Assembly (NCBI RefSeq): GCF_017052465.1
Contig: NZ_JAFHKT010000145.1
Coordinates: forward strand, 186,001-250,000
DNA from: Arthrobacter pascens
GTDB lineage: Bacteria > Actinomycetota > Actinomycetes > Actinomycetales > Micrococcaceae
DNA length: 64,000 bases
Direction: 5' to 3'
The notes beneath the pieces were generated by a model. It had not been told where the DNA came from. It made no database searches and saw only the letters and a program-made list of their open reading frames with translations. Positions 11,049-19,391 of this stretch are shown in pieces. Numbering within the stretch: position 1 is the first letter of the stretch; each line of letters starts with the position of its first letter. A program made the translations under genes and the position numbers.

Positions 11049-12403
11049 GGCACAAGCTCCGCCGGCTGCTCCGCTGCTTCCACTGACCGGTGCCTGTCAA
11101 CGGGCGCTTCCCACTCCCGGCCCAGCCGTGCTGCCGCCCGGACACCCGAGGCTGCTCCGTCCTCGTGGAAACCCCAGCCGTGGTAGGCGCCGGCGAAGGC
11201 GAGCCGGGAATCACCGAGCTCTCCCAACCGGGCCTGGGCTGCGACGGACTCCGGCGTGTACTGGGGGTGCTCGTAGACGAGGTCCTGCAGCACGGTTCCG
11301 GCGTCGATGAGCTCGGATTCGCCGAGGCTGACGATGTAGCTGCCGCCGTCCCCGGGGCGGAGGCGCTGGAGACGCGTGAGGTCGTAGCTGACCAGCACGT
11401 GGTCCGGGCGGGCCCCGCAGGATGGCAGCCGGTAGTTCCAGGAGGCCCGGGCCGACGCGGTCCGCGGCAGCACGGCGGGATCGCGGTGGAATTTGATGTG
11501 GTTAACGGTGTACGGCATGGCGCCCAACACTCGGGTTTCGTCCGGCGTGGGATCGGCGATCATGGCCAGCGCCTCGCGCGGGTGGGCGGCGATGACGGCG
11601 GCGTCGAACTCTTCGGTGCCGGCCGCCGTCGTGATTTTGACCCCGAGGGCCGTGCGCCGCACGGCCAGCACGGGACTATTGAGACGGACCTCCTGCAGGC
11701 CGCCGACCACGCGGTCAACGTAGCTCCGGGATCCTCCTTTCACCGTCTTCCACTGCGGGGAGCCCTTGATGCCGAGCATGCCGTGGTGGTCCAGGAAGGC
11801 AAAGAGGTAGCGCGCGGGATACGACAGGGCGGTTGTCGGGTCGCAGGACCATACGGCGCTGACCACCGGAGCCATGAAATGTGCCGTGAAGTAGCCGCTG
11901 AACTTTTCCCGCTCCAGGAATGCCCCCAGGGTTTCTTCCCCGCCGGCCTCCGGGCCGGCCGCCAGCAGCGCCCGGGCCCTGCGCCAGAACCGCAGGATTT
12001 CGGCCAGCATCCGCAGGTACCGCGGCCGCAGGAGGCTGGCCGGGCGGGCAAAGACGCCGGCGGCACCTTTGGCCCCGGCGTATTCCAGCCCGCAGCCGTC
12101 GCACCGGATGCTCATGGTCATGTCCGAGTCCTGCGTTTCGACGCCGAGTTCGCCGAACAGCCTGATGAGGTTGGGGTACGTGCGGTCGTTGTGCACGATG
12201 AATCCGGTGTCGACCGCCAGCGACCCATTCGCCTGCGGGACGTCGTGCGTGTGGGCATGGCCTCCGGGCCTGGCGTCGGCCTCGAACAGTGTCACGTGGT
12301 CGCGCCGGCTGAGAATGTGGGCAGCGGTCAGGCCCGCCACTCCGCTGCCGACGACGGCGACGCGCCGCTGTCCGTCTCCTGTCCCCGCTGGGCTCGGTGA
12401 CAT
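11045..12403 (-). CDS. FAD-dependent oxidoreductase (amine oxidase type) of lipid operon
   Basis: A 452-residue flavoprotein. The dinucleotide-binding fold is VAVVGSGVAGLTAAHIL at residues ~15-31, then FEADARPGGHAHTH and DTGFIVHNDRTYPNL, a signature of the oxidoreductases paired with DUF1365 and CFA-type enzymes (COG2907 group). A second FAD contact sits near the C-terminus (FAGAYHGWGFHEDG). It likely oxidises an acyl chain before or after methylation. ATG at 12403 has AGGAG upstream; the frame extends further but without a ribosome site. First gene of the coupled three-gene operon, divergent from a LysR regulator. Confidence 0.9.
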   Translation of the reverse strand: MSPSPAGTGDGQRRVAVVGSGVAGLTAAHILSRRDHVTLFEADARPGGHAHTHDVPQANGSLAVDTGFIVHNDRTYPNLIRLFGELGVETQDSDMTMSIRCDGCGLEYAGAKGAAGVFARPASLLRPRYLRMLAEILRFWRRARALLAAGPEAGGEETLGAFLEREKFSGYFTAHFMAPVVSAVWSCDPTTALSYPARYLFAFLDHHGMLGIKGSPQWKTVKGGSRSYVDRVVGGLQEVRLNSPVLAVRRTALGVKITTAAGTEEFDAAVIAAHPREALAMIADPTPDETRVLGAMPYTVNHIKFHRDPAVLPRTASARASWNYRLPSCGARPDHVLVSYDLTRLQRLRPGDGGSYIVSLGESELIDAGTVLQDLVYEHPQYTPESVAAQARLGELGDSRLAFAGAYHGWGFHEDGAASGVRAAARLGREWEAPVDRHRSVEAAEQPAELVP

Positions 12404-12517
12404 TCTTTGCTCCTCTACTCCATTGACTGAATACTCACGGGCTATTCGGAACCGCGGGGAGCCCGGATGGGTACAGTCGTTTTTCCTGCCTGTGAGCAGC
12501 CGGAGTACTGTGGGCTG

Positions 12518-13435
12518 GTGGTCAATCCCGTACATCTCAGGACCCTGCTGGAAGTGACCAGGCTAGGGTCGTTTGCGGCCGCGGCGAGCCGGCTCGGCTA
12601 CACCGCCTCCGCCGTGTCCCAGCAGATGTCGGCGCTGGAACGTGACACGGGTGTCCACCTGTTCCAGCGGTCGGCGCGGAGTGTGGTGCCCACTGACGCC
12701 GCGGTGGTGATGGCCCGCCATGCGGCGAAAGTGCTGACGGACATCGAGGCCCTGATGGCCGCCGCGTCGAAGACCCAGGACGCCACGAGCCAGGAGCTGC
12801 GGCTCGGCATCTTTCCCAGCCTCGCCACGTATGTCCTGCCGCGGATTCTGAAGAACCCGGCCTGGAAGGGCCTGGGCATTGACCTGCGGGTTTCGGTGGC
12901 CGAGCCGGCACAGACAATCCAGGGTCTCCGCTCCGGCGGGGATGTGGACGTGGCCCTGGTGTACCAGGTGGGGCAGTCAGGACTCGCCTGGCCGCACACA
13001 ATCAACCGGCAGTGGATCGGCGACGACAATTTCCGCGTGGTCCTGCCCAGCGGCTGGGGCTTCCGCACCGAGGCGAAGGTGGCCGCGGACCACCTGTCGG
13101 ACATGCCGTGGATCATGCACCATCCCGGCACGTCCGACGCCACGGTGATCGAGCGGCTTTTTGCCAGCTGCAACCTGCATCCCCGCGTGGTGGCCTACAG
13201 CGACGACTTTCACGCCAGTTTGGAGATGGCCGCCGCGGGGCTGGGCGCTGCACTGGTGCCCGAGCTGGCCTTGCGGCACCGTCCGGCCGGCGTCGTGGTG
13301 CTGGACGTTCCGGAGATCAGGCTGGCCCGGAACGTCTTTGCGCTGCTGATCAACGAGAAGAAGACCGCCCGCGTACAGCTCTTTGTTGACCTGCTGGCGG
13401 ACACGCTCGGCAGCCTGGGGTCTTCAGATAAATAA
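12518..13435 (+). CDS. LysR-type transcriptional regulator
   Basis: A 305-residue LysR family regulator. The N-terminal winged helix-turn-helix is plain: HLRTLLEVTRLGSFAAAAS followed by SAVSQQMSALERDTGVHLF. Residues ~90-300 form the periplasmic-binding-protein-like effector domain. GTG at 12518 (or 12521) is chosen since the family starts just before the HTH; CCGGAG lies upstream. The gene is divergent from the lipid operon with ~115 bp between the two starts, so it probably controls that operon. No TN11A site is obvious. Effector unknown. Confidence 0.88.
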   Translation: MVNPVHLRTLLEVTRLGSFAAAASRLGYTASAVSQQMSALERDTGVHLFQRSARSVVPTDAAVVMARHAAKVLTDIEALMAAASKTQDATSQELRLGIFPSLATYVLPRILKNPAWKGLGIDLRVSVAEPAQTIQGLRSGGDVDVALVYQVGQSGLAWPHTINRQWIGDDNFRVVLPSGWGFRTEAKVAADHLSDMPWIMHHPGTSDATVIERLFASCNLHPRVVAYSDDFHASLEMAAAGLGAALVPELALRHRPAGVVVLDVPEIRLARNVFALLINEKKTARVQLFVDLLADTLGSLGSSDK

Positions 13436-13480
13436 TCGCCGATGCTGGAATGAGCCGCTTTTCGGGTCTATGTTGAAGAT

Positions 13481-13987
13481 ATGACCAAGGTAGCGAGCCA
13501 GCACTTCGGAGTAATCGAGCTCAACCACGGCCGGGACCGTAACATCGCCACCGAGCATGAGCTGGCTGGCCAACGCCTTGAGCTGGACCTGGTCATCAGC
13601 GCGCATGACCATTTCGATGAGGCGGCCATGCACAAGGTGGACTACCGCTTGCGCTACCTTCCGGAGCTCGTAGACGAGGTCCGCGAGATGATCGCCGAGG
13701 AGCTGGAGCAGGAAGGCACCAGCCCGCAGGAGTACCTCCGCTTCCACTGCAACGCCATCAAGGACGAGCACCTGCAGAAGGTCTTCGGCGTCACGGACAA
13801 GAGCCAGCTCACCAACGCGGTGTTCCTGAAGGCCCTGAAGCTCGGTCATGTCGGCATTTTCCCCGGCCAGCCCGAGCGCTACTTCGTCCTCGATTTCACC
13901 CTCGGATCCCACTTCACCGACGAGGTCCTGGTCGCCTCGGCGGATGAGGACGGCGTCGTGGACGACGAGATCCTCTGGGAGTCCTGA
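13481..13987 (+). CDS. DUF2004-like conserved protein
   Basis: A 168-residue soluble acidic protein. It starts HFGVIELNHGRD and ends in a strand-rich segment YFVLDFTLGSHFTDEVLVASADEDG, which fits the DUF2004 family of small actinobacterial and firmicute proteins with no known function. No catalytic motif, signal or membrane segment is visible. It lies alone between the LysR gene and a tandem of long hairpins. The family name is from memory of the pattern and should be taken as moderately sure. Confidence 0.75.
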   Translation: MTKVASQHFGVIELNHGRDRNIATEHELAGQRLELDLVISAHDHFDEAAMHKVDYRLRYLPELVDEVREMIAEELEQEGTSPQEYLRFHCNAIKDEHLQKVFGVTDKSQLTNAVFLKALKLGHVGIFPGQPERYFVLDFTLGSHFTDEVLVASADEDGVVDDEILWES

Positions 13988-13995
13988 AGTTCCCG

Positions 13996-14053
13996 TCGAT
14001 TGCTGAGTAACAGCCCTTATGAGGACGCAAAAGGGCTGTTACTCAGCAATCGA
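13996..14053. terminator. long perfect hairpin (23-bp arms), first of a tandem pair
   Basis: Arms at 13996-14018 and 14031-14053 are perfectly complementary; the loop is 12 nt. It lies 8 bp after the DUF2004-like stop. No T-run follows, and the stem contains AACAGCCCTT at its apex. Confidence 0.75.
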
Positions 14054-14060
14054 TGATTAA

Positions 14061-14107
14061 ACGCCGACGGCGGGCGGTCACCCAAAGTGACCGCCCGCCG
14101 TCGGCGT
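14061..14107. terminator. long perfect hairpin (21-bp arms), second of a tandem pair
   Basis: Arms at 14061-14081 and 14087-14107 are perfectly complementary with a 5-nt loop (CCAAA). It sits between the first hairpin and the metE stop and probably terminates metE on the minus strand. Confidence 0.78.
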
Positions 14108-14133
14108 CTCAAGCTCGATCTGCGGCTACATTC

Positions 14134-16464
14134 TTATTTTGCGCCTTCCAGCAGCTCTGCGCGAACCGTCTTGGTGGCCGCGACGAGGTTGCGCAGGGAC
14201 TCTTCGGTCTCGGCGTAGCCGCGGGTCTTCAGGCCGCAGTCCGGGTTGACCCAGAGCTGGCGGGACGGGACGTGCTTGACGGCGGTGCTGAGCAGCTCGG
14301 TGACTTCCTGCTCGCCCGGAACGCGCGGCGAGTGGATGTCGTAGACGCCCGGGCCCACACCGCGGCCGAAGCCGTGGGACTCGAGGTCGTGGACAACCTC
14401 CATGCGGGAGCGGGCGGCCTCGATGGAGGTCACGTCCGCGTCCAGTCCGTCGATGGCGTCGATGATCACGCCGAACTCGGAGTAGCACAGGTGCGTGTGG
14501 ATCTGGGTCGCGTCGGCGGCACCGGCGGTGGCCAGGCGGAACGAGTTCACGGACCACTCCAGGTAGGCGGGCTGATCAGCCTTGCGCAGGGGAAGCAGCT
14601 CGCGCAGTGCGGGCTCGTCCACCTGGATAACCTTGATGCCGGCGGCTTCGAGGTCGGCGATTTCGTCGCGCAGGGCCAGGCCGACCTGGTTGGCGGTCTC
14701 GCCCAGCGGCTGGTCATCGCGGACGAAGGACCAGGCCAGGATGGTGACCGGACCGGTGAGCATGCCCTTCATCGGCTTGCTGGTCAGGGACTGGGCGTAC
14801 TCGGCCCAGGCCACCGTGATGGGGGCGCTGCGGGTGACGTCGCCCCACAGGATGGACGGACGGGTGCAGCGTGAGCCGTAGGACTGGACCCAGCCGTGGA
14901 CCGTGACGTCGAAGCCTTCCAGGTTCTCGGCGAAGTACTGGACCATGTCGTTGCGCTCGGGCTCGCCGTGAACCAGGACGTCGTAGCCGAGCTCTTCCTG
15001 CAGCTCCACAACGCGCTTGATCTCGTCCTTCATGAGCTGCTCGTACTGCTCGTTGGTGAGGTCGCCCTTGTTGTTGCGGGCACGGGCCGAACGGATTTCG
15101 GAGGTCTGCGGGAAGGAGCCGATGGTGGTGGTGGGCAGCGGCGGCAGGTGCAGGGCCTCTTCCTGGGCGGCTTCGCGGACCGAGTACTCGGAGCGGTTGA
15201 AGTCGGCGGAGGTCAGGGCCGCGGTGCGGGCCCGGACGTCGGCGCGCTGCACGCCCTCGGCGGCGGCGCGGGACGCGATGATGCGGGTGGCTTCGTCGAT
15301 GGCCGGCTGCACGGCGGCGGCGTCGGTCAGCAGGCCGGCCAGGGTGACGACCTCGACGGCCTTCTGGTCGGCGAAGGCCAGCCAGCTGCGGAGCTGCTCG
15401 GACAGCTGCGCCTCTTCCTCGACATCGTGCGGGACGTGCTGGGTGGAGGTGGAGGTGCTGACGGCCAGCTTGGCGACGGACTTCTTCAGCTCGGCGATCT
15501 TGTCCGCCGAAGCGGCAAGATCGTTGCGCCAGATGTTGTGGCCGTCAACGACGCCGGCAACCAGGGTCTTGGTGCCCAGTGCGGCCAGGGCGGCTGCGGA
15601 GGGAACGGCGCCCTTGAAGACGTCGATGTGCAGGGCGTCGATGTTGGTGGCGGCGAGGGTGCCGAGCTGGCCGTTCAGCGCGCCGTAGGGCGTGGAGACG
15701 AACAGCTGCGGGCGCTGGGCAGCAGCCGAGAGCACCTCGTAGGAGCGGGCAACGGCTGCCTGGATCTCCTCGGCGGAGGTGTCCTGGTCAACCACAAGGG
15801 CCGGCTCGTCGAGCTGGACCCAGCTGGCGCCGGCGGCGGCCAGCTTCTCGAGCAGGGCGGTGTAGACCGGGAGGACGTCCTCGAGGCGGGACAGCGGGCT
15901 GAAGCCGGCGGGGGCGTCGTCGGAAGCCTTGCTCAGCAGCAGGAAGGTGACCGGGCCCACGATGTACGGGCGGGTTTCCACGCCGTTGGCGAGGGCGTAT
16001 TCGAATTCTTCAACGATGCGGTTGGAGGTCAGCGCGAAGTTGGTCTCCGGGCCGATCTCCGGCACGAGGTAGTGGTAGTTGGTGTCGAACCACTTGGTCA
16101 TTTCCAGCGGCTGCTGTTCCTTGTTGCCGCGGGCCAGGGTGAAGTAGCCGTCGATGTCCAGCTGTCCCTCGGCGTTGAGGAGGTTGCCGAAACGGGCCGG
16201 CACGGCGCCGACGTGGGCGGCGGCGTCGAGCACCTGGTCGTAGAAGGAGAACGTGCCCGGAACGGCGGCAGCTTCGGTCAGGCCCAGGCCCTGCAGGCGC
16301 TTCGCGGTGCCCAGCTGGATTTCCTTGGCAGCCGCATCGAGGGCGGCGGCGTCGATCTTGCCGGCCCAGTAGGCTTCGATGGCCTTCTTCAGTTCGCGGC
16401 GGCGGCCGATGCGGGGGTAGCCCAGGATTGAGGCGGACGGGAACGCGGTGTTCTGTTCAGTCAT
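14134..16464 (-). CDS. metE: cobalamin-independent methionine synthase MetE
   Basis: A 776-residue two-barrel enzyme that transfers the methyl group of 5-methyltetrahydropteroyl-triglutamate to homocysteine, making methionine in the cytoplasm. The N-terminus LGYPRIGRRRELKKA and the C-terminal zinc-site residues in HTHLCYSEF (His, Cys) and DCGLKTRG (Cys) are all present. Length is normal for the family. Shine-Dalgarno AAGGAAA precedes the ATG. It follows metF by 52 bp on the same strand, so methyl donor production and use are co-transcribed. No cobalamin riboswitch motif lies in front of the unit, although metE genes in Actinobacteria often have one. Confidence 0.97.
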   Translation of the reverse strand: MTEQNTAFPSASILGYPRIGRRRELKKAIEAYWAGKIDAAALDAAAKEIQLGTAKRLQGLGLTEAAAVPGTFSFYDQVLDAAAHVGAVPARFGNLLNAEGQLDIDGYFTLARGNKEQQPLEMTKWFDTNYHYLVPEIGPETNFALTSNRIVEEFEYALANGVETRPYIVGPVTFLLLSKASDDAPAGFSPLSRLEDVLPVYTALLEKLAAAGASWVQLDEPALVVDQDTSAEEIQAAVARSYEVLSAAAQRPQLFVSTPYGALNGQLGTLAATNIDALHIDVFKGAVPSAAALAALGTKTLVAGVVDGHNIWRNDLAASADKIAELKKSVAKLAVSTSTSTQHVPHDVEEEAQLSEQLRSWLAFADQKAVEVVTLAGLLTDAAAVQPAIDEATRIIASRAAAEGVQRADVRARTAALTSADFNRSEYSVREAAQEEALHLPPLPTTTIGSFPQTSEIRSARARNNKGDLTNEQYEQLMKDEIKRVVELQEELGYDVLVHGEPERNDMVQYFAENLEGFDVTVHGWVQSYGSRCTRPSILWGDVTRSAPITVAWAEYAQSLTSKPMKGMLTGPVTILAWSFVRDDQPLGETANQVGLALRDEIADLEAAGIKVIQVDEPALRELLPLRKADQPAYLEWSVNSFRLATAGAADATQIHTHLCYSEFGVIIDAIDGLDADVTSIEAARSRMEVVHDLESHGFGRGVGPGVYDIHSPRVPGEQEVTELLSTAVKHVPSRQLWVNPDCGLKTRGYAETEESLRNLVAATKTVRAELLEGAK

Positions 16465-16516
16465 GTGAGTTTCCTTGAAGGTTGGGAAAGTGTGAAGGTC
16501 TCGGGGAGGAATGCGG

Positions 16517-17482
16517 TCAGCTGGCGAGCTGGCGGCGGGCGAGCGCGTTCAGGCGGCTGGACGAGCGGGCCGGCCGGGCAAGTGACAGCTTGTCCAGCAC
16601 CTCCAGCGCGCTCTGGTGCTCGTTGAACGTGTAAATGTGGAGTCCGGGCGCTCCGGCGTCCAGGGCCGCGTTGGCCAGGTCCACCGTTGCGCTGACGCCG
16701 ATATGGAGCCGTTCGGCGTCGGTATCCGCCGCCGCGAGCCGCTCGATGAGCTCGGGTGCGGGTTCGACGCCGGTCAGCTCGCCGAGGCGCTTGAGCCTCC
16801 GCAGGCTGGTGAGCGGCATGACGCCGGGGATGATCGGGATGGTCACGCCGGCGCGGCGCGCCCTGGTGAGGAGGTCCGCATACTGGTCGGTGTGGAAGAA
16901 CACCTGGGTGATCGCGAAGTCGGCACCTGACCGCTGCTTAGCGAGCAGCACCTCGACGTCGTGGGCCTCGCTGGGCGATTCCGGGTGCCGCGTCGGATAG
17001 GCCGCCACACCAACGGCAACCTTTCCGGCGCACAGCAGGGCCGAGCGCCGCTGCTCCACCCGGCGGATGAGCTCAATGAGGTCCTGGGCGTAGCGCAGAG
17101 ACCCGCTGACCGGTTCGCCGCTGTCCTTGGGCAGGTCGCCGCGGAGGGCTAGGATGCCGCGGACGCCGGCGTCGAGCAGTTCGCCGATGATTTCCGCGAG
17201 CTCCGTCGGTGTGTTGCCAACGCACGTCAGGTGGGCCAGCGGGCGGAGGGTGGTCTCCAGCACCAGGCGGTTGATGAGTTCGACGGCGGTGTTCCGGTTG
17301 GAGCCGCTGGCACCGTAGGTGACCGACACGTAGTCGGGATCGGTGGCTTCCAGTTCCCGGATGGTGGTCCACAGGGTCTCGGCCGCAGCAGGCGAACGCG
17401 GCGGGAACAGCTCATAGGAGAGCGCCACCGGTGCGGTGTCGGAGAGATTTGGATGTGTGTCTATAAGGCTTGGTGGTGACAT
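16517..17482 (-). CDS. metF: 5,10-methylenetetrahydrofolate reductase MetF
   Basis: A 321-residue TIM-barrel flavoenzyme that reduces methylenetetrahydrofolate to methyltetrahydrofolate, the donor used by MetE. Conserved elements include SYELFPPRS near the start, YVSVTYGASGSNR, HLTCVGNT, ILALRGDLP and FAITQVFFHTDQY. AAGGAC lies upstream of the ATG. It heads the metF-metE unit and is preceded by a ~240-nt leader with strong secondary structure, so regulation at the RNA level is likely. Confidence 0.95.
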   Translation of the reverse strand: MSPPSLIDTHPNLSDTAPVALSYELFPPRSPAAAETLWTTIRELEATDPDYVSVTYGASGSNRNTAVELINRLVLETTLRPLAHLTCVGNTPTELAEIIGELLDAGVRGILALRGDLPKDSGEPVSGSLRYAQDLIELIRRVEQRRSALLCAGKVAVGVAAYPTRHPESPSEAHDVEVLLAKQRSGADFAITQVFFHTDQYADLLTRARRAGVTIPIIPGVMPLTSLRRLKRLGELTGVEPAPELIERLAAADTDAERLHIGVSATVDLANAALDAGAPGLHIYTFNEHQSALEVLDKLSLARPARSSSRLNALARRQLAS

Positions 17483-17635
17483 TTGCGTCCTTGGCTATGG
17501 GCCATTGAAGGCTTGACTGCCGTGGCGTGGCCCGTGCAGTTTGCGGTCAATGAATTGAGTTTGGGGAACACGAAACCCACTTCGGCAGGACGCAGCCGCG
17601 ACTGTTACGCCTGAATAGAAGCAGTCCGTGAGCAA

Positions 17636-17715
17636 ATGTCAGGCCCACATGGGGGCACCCACACCCTCCTTGGCGGCCGCATGGCGGCACATCCGCAGCG
17701 GAGGATCGCTGACAC
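17636..17715 (-). ncRNA. structured leader RNA of metF, unassigned class
   Basis: On the minus strand an 80-nt module is closed by GUGUCAG paired to CUGACAU. Within it AUCCUCC pairs with GGAGGGU, enclosing a GCCGC/GCGGC hairpin, and a GCCC/GGGC hairpin follows. Nested stems closed by a basal helix are typical of riboswitch aptamers. I cannot match it to SAM-I, SAM-IV, SAH, cobalamin or THF consensus patterns. The module lies ~150 nt upstream of the metF start. Confidence 0.45.
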
Positions 17716-17736
17716 GTTACCTCGGTAACTTGTATA
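17716..17736 (-). promoter_or_regulatory. metF promoter -10 with overlapping palindrome
   Basis: TATACA on the minus strand (17731-17736) is a plausible -10. Directly downstream, GTTACC-GA-GGTAAC is a perfect palindrome spanning the expected transcription start (17716-17729), a good position for a repressor. No matching -35 is clear, so the promoter itself is tentative. Confidence 0.45.
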
Positions 17737-17887
17737 GAACTCTAGGAGCCGTGCGGGGCCCGTTCAAGTTGGGAATCGAATTAAGACGCATTCTTACGGC
17801 CCCTTGACAGCCCGGCACAGAATATTCTTCGCCGGCCGCCCCTTGGAAGCCCTCCCTTTGGCGCTGGAAGGGGTCTATTCTTTTGCC

Positions 17888-18091
17888 ATGATCCAGCTAC
17901 CAGCCAGCTACCAGGAATATCTTGCCAGACAGGACCAGCACGTTGTTGACACCGTGCGGCCGGTGCTGATGCAGTCAGCAGCTGACCAGCGGCACGGCGT
18001 CCGAGTTGTCTACAACACCGGCGCAACCGGCCATCAGGCACACCTTGATGACACCATTCCCTACGGAACGATCATCGAAGACATCGACTGA
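17888..18091 (+). CDS. small hypothetical protein, 67 aa
   Basis: A 67-residue frame with the ATG at 17888 and GAAGGGG about 14 nt upstream. The sequence is hydrophilic, starting MIQLPASYQEYLARQD and ending in an acidic IIEDID. Third-position G/C bias is good in the second half. I do not recognise a family. It lies between the metF leader and the convergent ROK gene. It could be a genuine small gene of the lineage; coding status is likely but not proven. Confidence 0.5.
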   Translation: MIQLPASYQEYLARQDQHVVDTVRPVLMQSAADQRHGVRVVYNTGATGHQAHLDDTIPYGTIIEDID

Positions 18092-18137
18092 CTGATTCTT
18101 CCGGCAACAGGCGCCGGGCTTCATCACGCCGGCAGCC

Positions 18138-19391
18138 TCATCCCTCAAGCAATAGGCGCTGCGCGCGGGGCGCCAGCGTGTGTTCCAGGACGAGGCAGGC
18201 AGCACCCACGGCGCCCACGTCTTCGCCCACTCCGGTTCCCACCACTTCGATCGCGTGGATGTTGCCGGCGTCGCTGTTTTGCCTGATCAGTTCAGGGATC
18301 CGGTCCAGGTAGCGCTTGGACAGCGGAGCCCAGAACGGTCCGCCGAATACGACACGGTCGACGTCGAGCGTGTTGGCCACCACGGCCGCGGCGCGCGCCA
18401 CCAGCACCGCGGATTTGTCGATGATCGCGGCCGCTGCGCTGTTACCGGCGTCGGCCGCTTCGCACAGCCGGGCAAACCCGTCCTGCACGGCAGGTCCGCC
18501 GGACAGCGGAGCTGCTTCGTCCAGGACCCCGGCTGCCTGGGCTTGCGCCACGAGGACCTGCGGGATGCACGAGGACTTGACGCAGCCCCGCAGGCCGCAG
18601 TCACAGGGCGGGCCGTCGGGGTCAACGATGATATGGCCGATTTCACCGGCGTTGCCGGACGCGCCGCGCACCACCTCGTCGTTGAGCACGATGCCGCAGC
18701 CAATGCCGGTGCCCATGTACATGAAGACAAAGCTGCCGGTGCCGCTGGCGCCGCCTGCCCAGGTTTCCGCGACGGCGGCGCTGGTGACGTCCTTGTCCAT
18801 GAGGACTGACATGCCCGTGGCGTCCGCCAGGGCGTCACGGAGCGGAACACGGTCCCAGCCATTCAGCAGCGGCGGCTCCACCACCGTTCCCTGGTCGTGG
18901 TCGATCGGCCCCGGCGCGGCCACGCCCAGGCCGGCTATCTTGCCCTGCTCCACACCGGATGCCTGGATCAGCTGCTCGATCTCTCCGGCGATGGCGGCTA
19001 TCACGGCGTCCGGGTCGCCGTCGGCTGGGGTTTTGATTTGCGAGTGCTGGACCACGGCACCTACGAGGTCCAGCAGCACAAACGTTGCGACGGCGGGGTC
19101 CAGGTGCACACCGACTGCGTACATTCCCGACGGGTTGAGGCGGAGAATGGTTCGCGGTTTTCCCGGCCCACTCCCCTCCTTTCCCGCTTCGACGATGAGG
19201 TTCTGGTCCAGCAGGCGGCGGGAGATGTTTGAGATGGTCTGCGGGGACAGGCCAACGATCTGCGCGAGTTCGACGCGGCTCAGGCCTCCGGACGAGCGCC
19301 GGATCGCGTCCAGGATGACGGTCAGGTTGAAGTCACCCATGCGGGGCAGGTTTGTTCCGCGCCTAGGTGAGGGCTGGCGGATCTCGGTCAA
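18138..19391 (-). CDS. ROK family transcriptional regulator
   Basis: A 417-residue ROK-family protein. Residues ~20-80 form a winged helix-turn-helix (LSRVELAQIVGLSPQTISNISRRLL split over the recognition helix), followed by the sugar-kinase-like ROK fold. The zinc motif is CDCGLRGCV preceded by GHI, but the usual Glu after GCx is Lys (GCVKSS). The glycine-rich ATP-site equivalents are weak, so it probably binds a sugar rather than phosphorylates it. TTG at 19391 is preferred because AGGGGA lies just upstream; an upstream frame start at 19421 is also open. No sugar-transport genes are next to it, so the regulon is unclear. Confidence 0.85.
   Translation of the reverse strand: MTEIRQPSPRRGTNLPRMGDFNLTVILDAIRRSSGGLSRVELAQIVGLSPQTISNISRRLLDQNLIVEAGKEGSGPGKPRTILRLNPSGMYAVGVHLDPAVATFVLLDLVGAVVQHSQIKTPADGDPDAVIAAIAGEIEQLIQASGVEQGKIAGLGVAAPGPIDHDQGTVVEPPLLNGWDRVPLRDALADATGMSVLMDKDVTSAAVAETWAGGASGTGSFVFMYMGTGIGCGIVLNDEVVRGASGNAGEIGHIIVDPDGPPCDCGLRGCVKSSCIPQVLVAQAQAAGVLDEAAPLSGGPAVQDGFARLCEAADAGNSAAAAIIDKSAVLVARAAAVVANTLDVDRVVFGGPFWAPLSKRYLDRIPELIRQNSDAGNIHAIEVVGTGVGEDVGAVGAACLVLEHTLAPRAQRLLLEG

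Larger units (their letters stand above)
17483..17887. other. metF leader and divergent upstream region
   Basis: A 405-bp stretch without a convincing long gene. It holds the metF leader module, the palindrome, further weak stems between the module and metF (for example around 17585-17600), and the promoter side of the small gene starting at 17888. A 17-codon frame (17692 to 17639, minus) overlaps the leader module. Confidence 0.5.

Noticed and set aside
17636-17715. SAM-I or SAM-IV riboswitch
   Set aside because: The GGCAACC core and partner segments of the SAM clan are absent; helices differ in order and sequence. Left as unassigned.
17483-17760. Cobalamin riboswitch upstream of metF-metE
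   Set aside because: No B12-box or other conserved cobalamin core sequence could be found on the minus strand, despite the suggestive gene context.
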